DNA from: Lutraria lutraria
Lineage: Eukaryota > Mollusca > Bivalvia > Venerida > Mactridae
Direction: 5' to 3'
NCBI GenBank assembly: GCA_964023205.1
Contig: OZ026842.1
Span: 6,734,408 to 6,798,407, forward strand
DNA: 64,000 nt
Position 1 is the first letter of the stretch. Every line of letters begins with the position of its first letter. Positions 22,156-33,610 of the stretch are shown piece by piece. The notes under the pieces are model-generated. The model made no database searches. It saw nothing but the letters and a program-made list of their open reading frames with translations, and had not been told where the DNA came from. The translations under genes and the position numbers were made by a program.

Positions 22156-22380
22156 AGGCCTGAAGAAAAATGTTTGTTTTCTAGTTTTGTGCTCATTCAA
22201 AATAGTGAAGGTAGGCCAGAATTTTTTAGTATTTTTTTAAAGTCTCTTAAAAGCTTACAGAAATGTAAAAAGGTGAAAAAAAATGGATGGTCTTTTCCTC
22301 AGGCTTAATAAAAAGTCTAGGATTGTGGGTAAAATTTAGGGTAGGTCAGATAACCAGAAACAAAAATTTTTTTGGGGCCT
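22156..22380. mobile_element. MITE-like inverted-repeat element
   Basis: AGGCCTGAAGAAAAATGTTT then GTTTTCTAG at the left mirrors CCAGAAACAAAAATTTTTT then GGGGCCT at the right. The interior shares TTAATAAAAAGT and GGTAGGTCAGATAACC with the next element. Confidence 0.5.
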
Positions 22381-22778
22381 TAGCGTATTGAACTATTTTT
22401 CGTAAATTTCTTTTTTGTTCATTTTATATAGTCTTTTATTCAACCTACATCTTACACAAGACCGGCTGTCGTATTATTTGTTAAAATGATTTTATTTTCT
22501 ATTAAATAGTAAATTTTTGCACCATTATCAATTAAATGTGTTTTATTTAACATACTTCCCTCTGTGCTAAATGGAATTTGCCTGAGGATAAATACATTTA
22601 TCAATAAATGGATGAAATCTGTTTAAAGGCGTGACATCTTAATGATCGTAAATTTAAGATTGTTAAAATAAAATTGTCGCTAAAAAGTATTGAAAGTACG
22701 ACTGTGAAGTTTTGAAACAGGAATATGAATGGATTATCGACTCTGGTAAGACATTTATTTTGGCCAAAATAAAAATAA

Positions 22779-22990
22779 TTTGAATAAATTGTTTCTGGTT
22801 ACGTGATTATTAAAAATGTGGTGGCTTGGCAGGTCAGAGGTTATTTTTGTGTGGAAAGGCAAAAAAGTGAGAACGAAGATTTTCTGTTCCTTGGGTTTAA
22901 TAAAAAGTTCAAAGTCGGGGGGGGGGGGCGCGGGGGAGGGGGTCTAGGCTAAGACGGGTAACCAGCAACAATTTAGTTTACGCCCTAAAT
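22779..22990. mobile_element. MITE-like element with G-rich insertion
   Basis: AATTGTTTCTGGTTACG at the left and GGGTAACCAGCAACAATT at the right form inverted ends. The interior has GGGTTTAATAAAAAGTTC as in the 22156 copy. A G-run at 22917-22943 (12 G, then CGC and further G tracts) could form a G-quadruplex. Confidence 0.5.
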
Positions 22991-23079
22991 ATGAAAAGAT
23001 GTTACATGTATATTGTCATGTGATTGATGGGAGAGAAGTTAAATGTCCTTAGATGTATTATATGAATATAGAAATAAGG

Positions 23080-23240
23080 CAGGAACAGTGTTGTATGGGT
23101 AGAGCGTCAGACTCCTAACCCGGAGGTTGCAGGTACGAATCCCGTCAGTGAAGGAATTTGACCAGAAATTTCTGACACGGTCCCTTCTTTCAATGCGAGA
23201 ACTGTAGTCAGAACACAGGAAGCAGTCATTGGGAGTAGTT
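23080..23240 (+). repeat. tRNA-derived SINE
   Basis: Head: GTATGGGTAGAGCGTCAGAC, anticodon loop CTCCTAA (CCU, arginine-like), B box GGTACGAATCCC. Body: AATTTGACCAGAAATTTCTG and GAGAACTGTAGTCAGAAC. There is no paired acceptor stem, so it is not a tRNA gene. Confidence 0.6.
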
Positions 23241-23409
23241 AATAATTATAAGTTTTAAGAACTTGCTCTGGAATCGTTGTAAAATAAATAAGTTTAAACT
23301 AAAAATAAAAATTCAGCAACGATTGATATTTCTAGTTTATAAAGCTGTAGAAAAAATCCTCTACAGCGTAGTTATTGTAGGAATATTAATGTCTTCCAAC
23401 AGGCTTCCT

Positions 23410-23545
23410 GATGTGACAAATATTTACCGATCTGGTTGAGAGTCACTCAACCAAGCTATAGGTCCTAAGTTCAAACCCCATTTAATTTAGGACCAGAAAT
23501 CTTTCCCTGCTAAATTTACTGTGATATTATTCTGGTGTTCTCTCT
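23410..23545 (+). repeat. Degenerate tRNA-like repeat
   Basis: GGTTGAGAGTCACTCAACC, then AGGTCCTAAGTTCAAACCCC as a B-box-like segment, then GGACCAGAAATCTTTCCCTG, similar in layout to the SINE at 23080. Confidence 0.35.
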
Positions 23546-25051
23546 AAGTCCTCTAAGTAAATTTTCTAATTATAGATATTCCATTCAAAGATTTCGAGAC
23601 TTTTACAAGCATTGAAGTCAATAAAACTTTATTCACTAGAAATTTATCTGTGCTGTCTGTGTAAAATTTGTATTTTATCTTTTGTTATTATACAGGCTTC
23701 TACGATAGCAATTTATAATCGGCTTAACAAAATGTGTGTCATGCATTTTAATGATGAAGTGAATTTATTATCGCACAACGAACGTCTTACGAATGTACAA
23801 GTACTAGTATTTGAAATTTAAATTAATCCCTGAAGCAAAATACGTTACAAATTTTATGACTTGCAACGTGTTCAAATCAATAGCTATGATGGACAAATTA
23901 TGTATTTAACTTCATTTTGTACGCAGTTACATGACGCGAAAGAATAAAAGACGCATATTATAAATGATACGCAATGCTTTATTTATTGTTGTAAATTGAA
24001 TTATTATTCTTATCTATAGCTTTATAGCGCAATAAAGTGGAATGAAATGTCTTTCATTTGAAATCATAATATGTAGTGCGTAACACTGTTTGAATACTGG
24101 TTTCTAAAATCTAATGCATTGATATGTAAACTTGGGTGCACCAAATTTGTCTTTGTCTGTAGATTCTTTTTAATATAAAGATAGATATAGTTTATTTCAA
24201 AATTCAGTAAGCCATAGGCCCATGTGAACATATATATACAAATTATACAATTTTCATATGACAGTGACAAGTGGCAAAATAGGCTTTAATAATACATTGT
24301 TATAAGAAAGGTAGATTGGCAAGACAGTTTAGATAATGATTCGTGTATGAACAGTACAATAATAATAATAATAATGTGAGAAGAAATCAGAAGAGACAAC
24401 AGGGAAAAGGAGGACAGGACAGAATCAGGCGGAGAAGGTGTATAATATGAGATAGAGTTCATTTGGTGTGTCAACATACATTTACATCACAAAAGCAAAC
24501 ATAAACATTTTCGTATCAATACAAAAAATAAACAATAAACGAACAAAATATGCACAAGTATTTGCATCAATGTAGATTTAAACTACTTACATAAAGAAAA
24601 ATATTTCCATTATACAGTTTACCTTGTCGAAACGAAACACAAGGCAAACTTAATGGTGAACAATTGTATAATTTGACGGATTAAAACTGTACAAATATTT
24701 CGTAAATGCGTACTATTACATAAATTTACAACTTTCGTAGCATATGAATATGTTGCAGAACCGTGGTTAATGATTATTATTGATAACATTATATATACAC
24801 AACTTGTAACGCATAGATAATTCATAACCAGTTTCTCAGTGTATATATGCACATACCTTGACATGGAATTTGACATACATGCAATTTAAGCAATGAGGTA
24901 GACAACCGATATTTGTGCATAATTAGCAATACATGCAGTAATAGACAATACTGTACAAAATACCAATTTTACATTTCTACTTTATAATTATGTATATAGA
25001 TGAATCTATGTGAAGGATAAAACTACGATTTAACAAATTTGTTGGTGAGAG

Positions 25052-27112
25052 TTATAATAAAGAATCGTGTATTTGAAATGCTTTAAAAATGTAAATACTT
25101 AAATTACGTATTATGATTTTATTTTTGCTCTCAAAAAGTTGGGTAAGCTTAAACATACTCGGTCTAAACCAGAAATACTTTTTTATATAGATGTTCCTTA
25201 TCTCAGCATAGTGTGTGCATTCAAGAATGAAATGATACTCGTCTTCGATCTTATTACAATTAACGCAAATTCTATGTTCTAATGGAACTTTTCTTGGCTT
25301 GTGCCATCGGCCCGATTCAATTTTAAATTTGTGAGATGAAGTGATTAGTCGTGTCATGGCCGTCCTAAATTTGATACTATCAACACATTTAAGGTAAAAT
25401 TGATATTCAAAGGTATTAATGATTGAGCGGAAAAAGAAAGCCCTGTTAGAATTTTGTAAACGTTCATGCCAGTTCTGAATGTGTGTATCATTTAATCTTT
25501 TCAATATATGTAAAAATAAATCTTTATTACCAACTGTCTGCGATAACCAGACGTCATAGAAACCTAAAGTAGAAAGTAAATTTCTGACTAATGTTGCCCA
25601 TGAGACTTTGTTGGGTAGTGTAACAGTGTCAGCTAATAAAAGATTATATATCATTTTACAATATTTATTTTCAGTACATGATATTATCTTAATCCAGTAT
25701 TTTATTATCCTTACGTATCTATAACTATTTAAATTTTGTCTACCCAGTATCCCTAGAACAAAGTCATTCTGAGTGCACCTTTTTACACCTAGAATATTTT
25801 TACAATACTGAGTATAAACTCGTTCTATATTGTTTCCTTTATGAAATCCCCATACTTCACAAGAATAGTTTAAAACCGGTAAAATCAGTTTATCAAAAAG
25901 ATCTAGTCTGTGACTTATAGAAACATATGGGAAGTTAAGGAGATAACTGTTCAATTTAAACACTGCTTTCATAGCTTTACCTGCCAGTGTTGATTGAGTT
26001 ACATTAAAAGACCCACCTTGGGTGAAAACTATGCCCAAATAAGTGAAGGAGTTAACAATTTCGATTATCTCCCCGTTAAAATAGAATTTAATATCGCGCG
26101 GCAGCGGTCCAGCCTTTCTAAAAACAACTACTTTACTTTTTTGAACATTGATTTTCAGCTTCCATCTCTCACAATAGTCTAATAATAAATCAAAACCTTT
26201 TTGTAGTCCACTAGCAGACTCAGAGAGAATTACAATGTCGTCGGCATATAGTAATATGAATAATTTTGTCATTAAAACATTAATACCTTCAAACTTGTTT
26301 GTATACAAGAACTCTTCTAGATCATTTAAAAACATGCAAAATAGAAATGGAGATAAACTTTCACCTTGGCGTACACCTAACATACAAGAAAATTCTTCAC
26401 TTAACATATTATTAAAACGTACCCTAGACTTTATATTAGCGTAAATATTTTTAACGACCGTAAACATTTTACCTCGTATACCAAGTTTGATTAACTTATA
26501 CCAGAGAGAATTTCTTTCAACGTAGTCAAACGCTTTACTAAAATCAATAAATCCGCAGAACAATTTCTTTCCATTGTTAATCATGTGTGATATTAAGCCA
26601 TGCAATACAAAAATGTTGTCCGTTGTTCCCATATTACTTCTGAAACCGGCTTGTGCTTCAACATACACATTATAATTTTCAGCCCAGGAATTTAATCTAT
26701 TGTTTAAAATACGTGTAAAAAGTTTACCCAAAACACTTAATAAAGTAATACCCCTATAATTTTCTGGATCATTCAATGCTCCCTTTTTATGCAACGGTAT
26801 AATAAAAGCCTCTGACCATGACTCAGGAAAATAACCACTTGTAAAAACAGTATTAAAAAGATTGAATAAATAGGGCATTATCAACTGTGTTGTTCCATGT
26901 TTAAAATACTCGTTTAAAAAATTGTCTGGTCCAGCACATTTGCCTGATTTAAGTTCTTTTATTGCACGGGTTATTTCGCGTTCAGTAATAACGGAGTCTA
27001 ATTCATTGAACATACATCGAAATTCACCATTTAAAAAGCGTTCATTAAATTTATGTTTATGCATGATGATATGTGAAAGTAAGAATGGAATGATTAGGTA
27101 TTGTGGCACCAC
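25052..27112 (-). CDS. LINE reverse transcriptase frame (ORF2, RT part)
   Basis: Open for 686 codons from a non-ATG codon, so the first residues are only the open part of a longer polyprotein. RT motifs are in order: AFIIPLHKKG (about 102-111), NYRGITLLS (118-126), AGFRSNMGTTDNI (155-167), FIDFSKAFDYV (188-198), GVRQGESLSPFLF (246-258), YADDIVILSES (289-299), KINVQKSKVV (320-329), SFTYLGIVF (355-363). Near the end, C616-x2-C619-x7-H627-x4-C632 forms a CCHC knuckle common at LINE C-termini. The catalytic Asp residues (FIDF, YADD) are present, so the RT frame looks young and possibly active. Its join to the endonuclease is out of frame here: the endonuclease frame reaches TAA at about 27065 while the RT frame is open through that point. 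Confidence 0.9.
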   Translation of the reverse strand: MVPQYLIIPFLLSHIIMHKHKFNERFLNGEFRCMFNELDSVITEREITRAIKELKSGKCAGPDNFLNEYFKHGTTQLIMPYLFNLFNTVFTSGYFPESWSEAFIIPLHKKGALNDPENYRGITLLSVLGKLFTRILNNRLNSWAENYNVYVEAQAGFRSNMGTTDNIFVLHGLISHMINNGKKLFCGFIDFSKAFDYVERNSLWYKLIKLGIRGKMFTVVKNIYANIKSRVRFNNMLSEEFSCMLGVRQGESLSPFLFCMFLNDLEEFLYTNKFEGINVLMTKLFILLYADDIVILSESASGLQKGFDLLLDYCERWKLKINVQKSKVVVFRKAGPLPRDIKFYFNGEIIEIVNSFTYLGIVFTQGGSFNVTQSTLAGKAMKAVFKLNSYLLNFPYVSISHRLDLFDKLILPVLNYSCEVWGFHKGNNIERVYTQYCKNILGVKRCTQNDFVLGILGRQNLNSYRYVRIIKYWIKIISCTENKYCKMIYNLLLADTVTLPNKVSWATLVRNLLSTLGFYDVWLSQTVGNKDLFLHILKRLNDTHIQNWHERLQNSNRAFFFRSIINTFEYQFYLKCVDSIKFRTAMTRLITSSHKFKIESGRWHKPRKVPLEHRICVNCNKIEDEYHFILECTHYAEIRNIYIKKYFWFRPSMFKLTQLFESKNKIIIRNLSIYIFKAFQIHDSLL

Positions 27113-27891
27113 TTGGACTGATGTTCATGTCTGTCATATATTTTTTAAGAGGTGAACATTAAAATCAGAGCAGAGTGAAAAGTTTTCATGTGAAGTGAGG
27201 ATGTAGTCAACAACAGCAGAACCTTTTTTGGAAACTGATGTGAAATTATCATTTTTTCTTCTACCATTTAACATACACATCAGATTATCTTTTAGGAAAC
27301 ATAAAAGTTTTTTGCCATATGAATTTGATTTTAAGTCCAATGGAACACGTGGTAATATGTCTTTGCCCTCAAAAATTTTTTTGGCACCCACACGAGCATT
27401 GAAATCTCCCATCACAATAAGTGGAGCATAAGCTTCACGTAGGTGAGACAGTTGTCTAAAAAACTGTTCGGAGGTATTCTCACGGCTCTATTGTGCTGGC
27501 GGAAGGTAGCATACACAAAGGAATAAACTAGAGCTATCATCTTTTTTTCCAATTTAATCAGTAAGATATCTTCAACTGATTTATCTAGAATAATTATGTT
27601 GTAACGCTCTAGGAGATTATTGTTTATAAAACAACCAACACCCCCACTTCCACGCTTTGCCCTTAGATGTAAATTTAATCGATTGTGACCAATCCATTTG
27701 TATCCAGGTATGTTTAGTTGTTGTGTGTTTTTGAGGTGGGTTTCACATAAGCCTAATACATCAAAATTTGATGCAGAAATTATATTTTGTCTTAACTTAT
27801 GACTCTTTTTAGTTCTTGGAGATATAGAAAATCCATTAACATTCCAAGAACCGAATTTAATACAATTTTCATAGCTTTTATCACAGTACAT
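27065..27891 (-). pseudogene. LINE APE-type endonuclease, disrupted (array unit 0)
   Basis: Same protein as the six intact frames to the right (SWNVNGF, LCETHL, GDFNARVG, SAVVDYILTS). It has a 5-nt deletion in the A-rich stretch after LEKK (near 27545) that shifts the frame. A TAG then replaces TCG in the PAQSS segment (near 27489), and the second half continues in another frame. It is continuous with the RT at left, so it is the only endonuclease copy still attached to an RT. Confidence 0.85.
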
Positions 27892-28309
27892 CTTACCTGT
27901 TCACGCAATAAGCCATAGAGTCAAAGAAGTCATGAAGCATGTAGACCAGAATGAGCACCAGTTGACTCAGGGATTGGGGGCACACTCTTTGCTGCCTGCA
28001 ATTTTTAATTTCACACATAAGAGATAATACAATGTCACGATGATGTGCATGGTCCAAAACTGTACAAAATAGCGGGCATTAATTGACTTAATAATTAGGG
28101 AACACTTTCAGGCATTTGCCTAATATATTAAACAAATTAAGTCAGAATAGCACTCGTAAGAACCTTATAGTGTACATTATTATATTTTTTACATGTGGTA
28201 AATTGTAGTAAAGCATTGGTTTCAGTTGACGTAGGGTTTGGGGTGACATTTTCTTGCATATGCCCACATCGAAGGAATCATTTGATCTTTAAGTGTCAGC
28301 ACTGACCTT

Positions 28310-28600
28310 GGTTTGGTATGGTTTTACGGCACACAAACACAGTTTAGGTCATATGGCGCCAAACTGGACAGATGATTTTGACAAACCTCAGGTAATGCAA
28401 ATTTCAGAGCAATGCACGGGGTCAAACCACCTCATCTGCTAGAGCTTAGAGATGCATAGACTCTGATCTTTCAAACCTATTTAGTCTCTCTTACCATCAT
28501 TCAAGGATAAATGGTGGCTGCAATTCTGATTCCTCAACCCTGAAAGGCATCCCATCAGCCACAAGGGGTTGGCAGTTGACCTTTGACTGAGCCAGATGAA
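28310..28600. repeat. SINE-like block inside each macrosatellite unit
   Basis: TTGGTTTGGTATGGTTTTACGGC, read as TTGGTTTGGT then ATGGTTTTACGGC, followed by GGTCATATGGCGCC, CACCTCATCTGCTAGAGC and CATTCAAGGATAAATGG. A diverged copy lies outside the array at 48765-48985 (TTTGGTTTGGTTTTACGAC, CTACCTCATCCGCTGGAGC), so this is a dispersed element captured by the unit. Equivalent copies lie about 3.36 kb apart through the array. Confidence 0.6.
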
Positions 28601-28684
28601 TGATGCACATGAACAGTCTTTTCATATAATGATAATTAGTCAATGAAAAATATGATAATGATAATATAATTTAACAAGAGCTGG

Positions 28685-29745
28685 CAGTAGGACAGCGCGC
28701 TCGACTATTCTCAGAACTTGATAGTAAGACAAAAACTTTCAGAATAAAAGGCCATAATTCAGTCAAAATACATTTCAGATGTTAGTATTATGGGCATTTG
28801 ACAGTAACCTTCAATTATTATTCTGCAGACATGTATTAACTTTCAAGTGAATACCTACTAAAGGAGTTTTAAAGATTAATGTCTTACGCTAAACGTTAAC
28901 TAGCAATTTTTCTAAGTACAAAAAGTGCCATAATCATTCAGTCAAAATCCATACTAGAATTATAGGCCTTGGATAGTGATGAGCAATTATGATCTACTGG
29001 ACATGTATTAAGTTTCAAATGGATACTATCAGTAGTTTTGAAGATTGATGTTGCACACAAAACTTTAACCTGGAATTTTCTAAGTACAAAAAGTGCCATG
29101 ATTCAGTCTGAATCCATTCTAAAAATTATGGGCCTTGGATAGTGATAATCAATTATGATCTACTAGACATGTATGAAGTTTTAAATGGATACCTTCAGTA
29201 GTTTTGAAGATTGATGTTGCACGCAAAACTTTAACCTGGAATTTTCTAAGTAAAGAAAGGGCCATAATTCAGTCAAAATACATACTAGAGGTATGGGCCT
29301 TGGATAGCGATCATCGATTATGATCTCATATACATATATAGAGTTTTAAATGGATACATTCAGTAGTTTTGAAGATTGGTGTTACACACAAAACTTTAAC
29401 CTGGAATTTTCTAAGTACAAAAAGGGCTATAAATTCAGTCAAAATCTATACTAGAGTAATGGGCCTTGATAGTGAACATCGATTATGATCCTGTAGACAT
29501 ATTTTAAGTTACAAATGGATACCTTCATTAGTTTTGAAGATTGATGTTGCACGCAAAACTTTAACCTGGAATTGTCTAAGTACAAAAACGGTCATGATTC
29601 AGTCTTAATCCATACTAGAGTTATGGGCCTTGGATAGTGATCATCAATTATGATGTAGTAGACATTTGTGAAGTTTTAAATGGATACCTTCAGAAGTTTT
29701 GAAGATTGATGTTGCACACAACATTTTAACCAGGATTACATAATA
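28685..29745. repeat. Tandem 165-bp sub-repeats in unit 1
   Basis: GGGCCTTGGATAGTGAT recurs at about 28967, 29130, 29294, 29460 and 29624, with a degenerate earlier copy near 28790. Each sub-repeat has GCCATAATTCAGTC, ACTAGAGTTATGGGCC, GTAGACATGT, GGATACCTTCAGTAG and TTTGAAGATTGATG. The start, CAAGAGCTGGCAGTAGGACAG, also appears diverged at 52524 and 53437, so the cored repeat is a dispersed family too. Confidence 0.85.
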
Positions 29746-30158
29746 AAACTTTTGGTTAAGATTACAATAACCTTGGCCAATTTTTCCATTTGTAATAGAT
29801 TAAATTACTATTACTTTTAAAATGTAATTGATTACGATTACATTAATTTGCATTCATCAAAGTATATATGTGCAACATCTCAGCATTGACTTATCTATTT
29901 ATTCACATGCATGAAGACTGTTGTAAAAAATACTCCACAGTGGAACTAGATGGTGCAAAACTCACTTTCAAGAAATTGAGGAAGAGGACTCACCTTAAGT
30001 GTGTTCATGAGTGGTAATGAAGTTCCTGTATTAGGTTTTCCACTTCAGTCATTGGAAAGTACATGACGTGCCCACTGCCTGGTGACTTCATATCCATCTT
30101 CACACATGATGTGACGTTAGGCCCGTCTTTAGTGTGCACTGTGAATAAGTTCTACTGA

Positions 30159-30313
30159 ACCTGCAAGAAGAAATCAAACAAGAGGGGAAAAATTTATTCC
30201 CCTTCCAGTTTTTTTTCTTCCTGCAGGTAATACACCATTGATAAATTAATTTATGGAAAAAAATGGGCAGAGATAAGACTTTATAATTTAAATGATCAAA
30301 TCATTTAAATTAT
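30159..30313. repeat. Hairpin and AT palindrome beside each endonuclease frame
   Basis: In unit 1, ACCTGCAAGAAGAAA (30159-30173) pairs with TTTCTTCCTGCAGGT (30214-30228) at 14 of 15, with inner arms GGGGAA and TTCCCC. Then ATAATTTAAATGAT (30283-30296) and ATCATTTAAATTAT (30300-30313) form a perfect 14-bp palindrome with a 3-nt loop. Both are repeated in every full unit. Confidence 0.8.
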
Positions 30314-30412
30314 ACAGACAATTTACTATTGATAAATTACCTTATTGAAGAAAAGGAATGTTATCATTTAAATCATTATTTAAGGATCAATTATTTAAAC
30401 TTTAATTTATGT

Positions 30413-31255
30413 TTATGCATGATGATATGTGAAAGTAAGAATGGAATGATCAGGTATTGTGGCACCACTTGGACTGATGTTCATGTCTGTCATAATTTTG
30501 TTTAAGAGGTGAACATTAAAATCAGAGCAGAGTGGAAAATTTTCATGTGAAGTGAGGATGTAGTCAACAACAGCAGAACCTTTTTTGGAAACTGATGTGA
30601 AATTATCATTTTGTCCTCTACCATTTAACATACACATCAGATTATCGTTTAGGAAACATAAAAGTTTTTTGCCATATGAATTTGATTTTAAGTCCAGTGG
30701 GACACGTGGTAATATGTCTTTGCCCTCAAAATCTTGTTTGGCACCCACACGAGCATTGAAATCTCCCATCACAATAAGTGGAGCATAAGCTTCACGTAGG
30801 TGAGACAGTTGTCTAAAAAACTGTTCGGAGGTATTCTCACGGCTCGATTGTGCTGGCGGAAGGTAGCATACACAAAGGAATAAACTAGAGCTATCATCTT
30901 TTTTCTTTTTTTCCAATTTAATCAGTAAGATATCTTCAACTGATTTATCTACAATAATTATGTTGTAACGCTCTAGGAGATTATTATTTATAAAACAACC
31001 AACACCCCCACTTCCACGCTTTGCCCTTGTATGTAAATTTAATCGATTGTGACCAATCCATTTGTATCCAGGTATGTTTAGTTGTTGCGTGTTTTTGAGG
31101 TGGGTTTCACATAAGCCTAATACATCAAAATTTGATGCAGAAATTATATTTTGTCTTAACTTATGACTCTTTTTAGTTCTTGGAGATATATAAAATCCAT
31201 TAACATTCCAAGAACCGAATTTAATACAATTTTCATAGCTTTTATCACAGTACAT
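30413..31255 (-). CDS. APE-type (EEP) endonuclease frame, array unit 1
   Basis: 280 codons from ATG to TAA. EEP motifs by residue: WNVNG at 16-20, LCETH at 48-52 (E50), YLPPA at 131-135, GDFNAR at 164-169 (D165, N167), VVDYILTS at 229-236 (D231), IPDHSIL at 267-273 (D269, H270). The metal-binding and catalytic set of LINE target-site nicking endonucleases is therefore present. No RT follows; after the TAA the sequence leaves LINE homology within about 20 bp. ATG lies four bases after CAG/GTAAG, a consensus splice donor on the same strand. Whether it is transcribed is unknown. Confidence 0.85.
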   Translation of the reverse strand: MYCDKSYENCIKFGSWNVNGFYISPRTKKSHKLRQNIISASNFDVLGLCETHLKNTQQLNIPGYKWIGHNRLNLHTRAKRGSGGVGCFINNNLLERYNIIIVDKSVEDILLIKLEKKKKDDSSSLFLCVCYLPPAQSSRENTSEQFFRQLSHLREAYAPLIVMGDFNARVGAKQDFEGKDILPRVPLDLKSNSYGKKLLCFLNDNLMCMLNGRGQNDNFTSVSKKGSAVVDYILTSHENFPLCSDFNVHLLNKIMTDMNISPSGATIPDHSILTFTYHHA

Positions 31256-33610
31256 CTTACCTGTTCACGCAATAAGCCATAGAGTCAAAGAAGTCATGAA
31301 GCATGTAGACCAGAATGAGCACCAGTTGACTCAGGGATTGGGGGCACACTCTTTGCTGCCTGCAATTTTTAATTTCACACATAAGAGATAATACAATGTC
31401 ACGATGATGTGCATGGTCCAAAACTGTACAAAATAGCGAGCATTAATTGACTTAATAATTAGGGAACACTTTCAGGCATTTGCCTAATATATTAAACAAA
31501 TTAAGTCAGAATAGCACTCGTAAGAACCTTATAGGGTACATTATTATATTTTTTACATGTGGTAAATTGGAGTAAAGCATTGGTATCAGTTGACCTAGGG
31601 TTTGGGGTGACATTTTCTTGCATATGCCTACATCGAAGGAATCATATGACCTTTAAGTGTCAGCACTGACCTTGGTTTGGTATGGTTTTACGGCACACAA
31701 ACACAGTTTAGGTCATATGGCGCCAAACTGGACAGATGATTTTGACAAACCTCAGGTAATGCAAATTTCAGAGCAATGCACGGGGTCAAACCACCTCATC
31801 TGCTAGAGCTTAGAGATGCATAGACTCTGATCTTTCAAACCTATTTAGTCTCTCTTACCATCATTCAAGGATAAATGGTGGCTGCAATTCTGATTCCTCA
31901 ACCCTGAAAGGCATCCCATCAGCCACAAGGGGTTGGCAGTTGACCTTTGACTGAGCCAGATGAATGTTGCACATGAACAGTATTTTCATATAATGATAAT
32001 TAGTCAATGAAAAATATGATAATGATAATATAATTTAACAAGAGCTGGCAGTAGGACAGCGCGCTCGACTATTCTCAGAACTTGATAGTAAGACAAAAAC
32101 TTTCAGAATAAAAGGCCATAATTCAGTCAAAATACATTTCAGATGTTAGTATTATGGGCATTTGACAGTAACCTTCAATTATTATTCTGCAGACATGTAT
32201 TAACTTTCAAGTGAATACCTACTAAAGGAGTTTTAAAGATTGATGTCTTACGCAAAACGTTAACTAGCAATTTTTCTAAGTACAAAAAGTGCCATAATCA
32301 TTCAGTCAAAATCCATACTAGAATTATAGGCCTTGGATAGTGATGAGCAATTATGATCTACTGGACATGTATTAAGTTTCAAATGGATACTATCAGTAGT
32401 TTTGAAGATTGATGGTGCACGCAAAACTTTAACCTGGAATTTTCTAAGTAAAGAAAGGGCCATAATTCAGTCAAAATACATACTAGAGGTATGGGCCTTG
32501 GATAGCGATCATCGATTATGATCTCATATACATATATAGAGTTTTAAATGGATACATTCAGTAGTTTTGAAGATTGATGTTACACACAAAACCTTTAATC
32601 TGGAATTTCTAAGTACAAAAAGGGCTATAAATTCAGTCAAAATCCATACTAGAGTAATGGGCCTTGATAGTGAACATCGATTATGATCCTGTAGACATAT
32701 TTTAAGTTACAAATGGATACCTTCATTAGTTTTGAAGATTGATGTTGCACGCAAAACTTTAACCTGGAATTGTCTAAGTACAAAAACGGTCATGATTCAG
32801 TCTTAATCCATACTAGAGTTATGGGCCTTGGATAGTGATCATCAATTATGATGTAGTAGACATTTGTGAAGTTTTAAATGGATACCTTCAGAAGTTTTGA
32901 AGATTGATGTTGCACACAACATTTTAACCAGGATTACATAATAAAACTTTTGGTTAAGATTACAATAACCTTGGCCAATTTTTCCATTTGTAATAGATTA
33001 AATTACTATTACTTTTAAAATGTAATTGATTACGATTACATTAATTTGCATTCATCAAAGTATATATGTGCAACATCTCAGCATTGACTTATCTATTTAT
33101 TCACATGCATGAAGACTGTTGTAAAAAATACTCCACAGTGGAACTAGATGGTGCAAAACTCACTTTCAAGAAATTGAGGAAGAGGACTCACCTTAAGTGT
33201 GTTCATGAGTGGTAATGAAGTTCCTGTATTAGGTTTTCCACTTCAGTCATTGGAAAGTACATGACGTGCCCACTGCCTGGTGACTTCATATCCATCTTCA
33301 CACATGATGTGACGTTAGGCCCGTCTTTAGTGTGCACTGTGAATAAGTTCTACTGAACCTGCAAGAAGAAATCAAACAAGAGGGGAAACATTTATTCCCC
33401 TTCCAGTTTTTTTTCTTCCTGCAGGTAATACACCATTGATAAATTAATTTATGGAAAAAAATGGGCAGAGATAAGACTTTATAATTTAAATGATCAAATC
33501 ATTTAAATTATACAGACAATTTACTATTGATAAATTACCTTATTGAAGAAAAGGAATGTTATCATTTAAATCATTATTTAAGGATCAATTATTTAAACTT
33601 TAATTTATGT

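Larger units (their letters stand above)
24185..27900 (-). mobile_element. Non-LTR retrotransposon (LINE) with intact RT frame and broken endonuclease
   Basis: Order on the minus strand: endonuclease remnant (27891-27065), RT frame (to 25052), AT-rich 3' region, and AATAAA at 24196-24191 followed by a TATCTATCTTTATATT tail near 24175. A LINE 3' end at about 24180 is inferred. The 5' side continues without a break into the 3.36-kb tandem array. Domain order (APE endonuclease, RT, C-terminal CCHC knuckle, no RNase H seen) fits CR1/L2/Jockey-like LINEs; I cannot assign the clade. Confidence 0.85.

Noticed and set aside
23085..23160. Functional tRNA-Arg gene
   Set aside because: No paired acceptor stem, and the body continues as in other SINE copies.
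26235..27155. Plus-strand frames opposite the LINE RT
   Set aside because: Antisense shadows of the minus-strand RT frame.
30585..30788. 67-codon plus-strand frame (METDVKLSF onward), repeated in each array unit
   Set aside because: It is the complement of the endonuclease frame and recurs only because the unit recurs.
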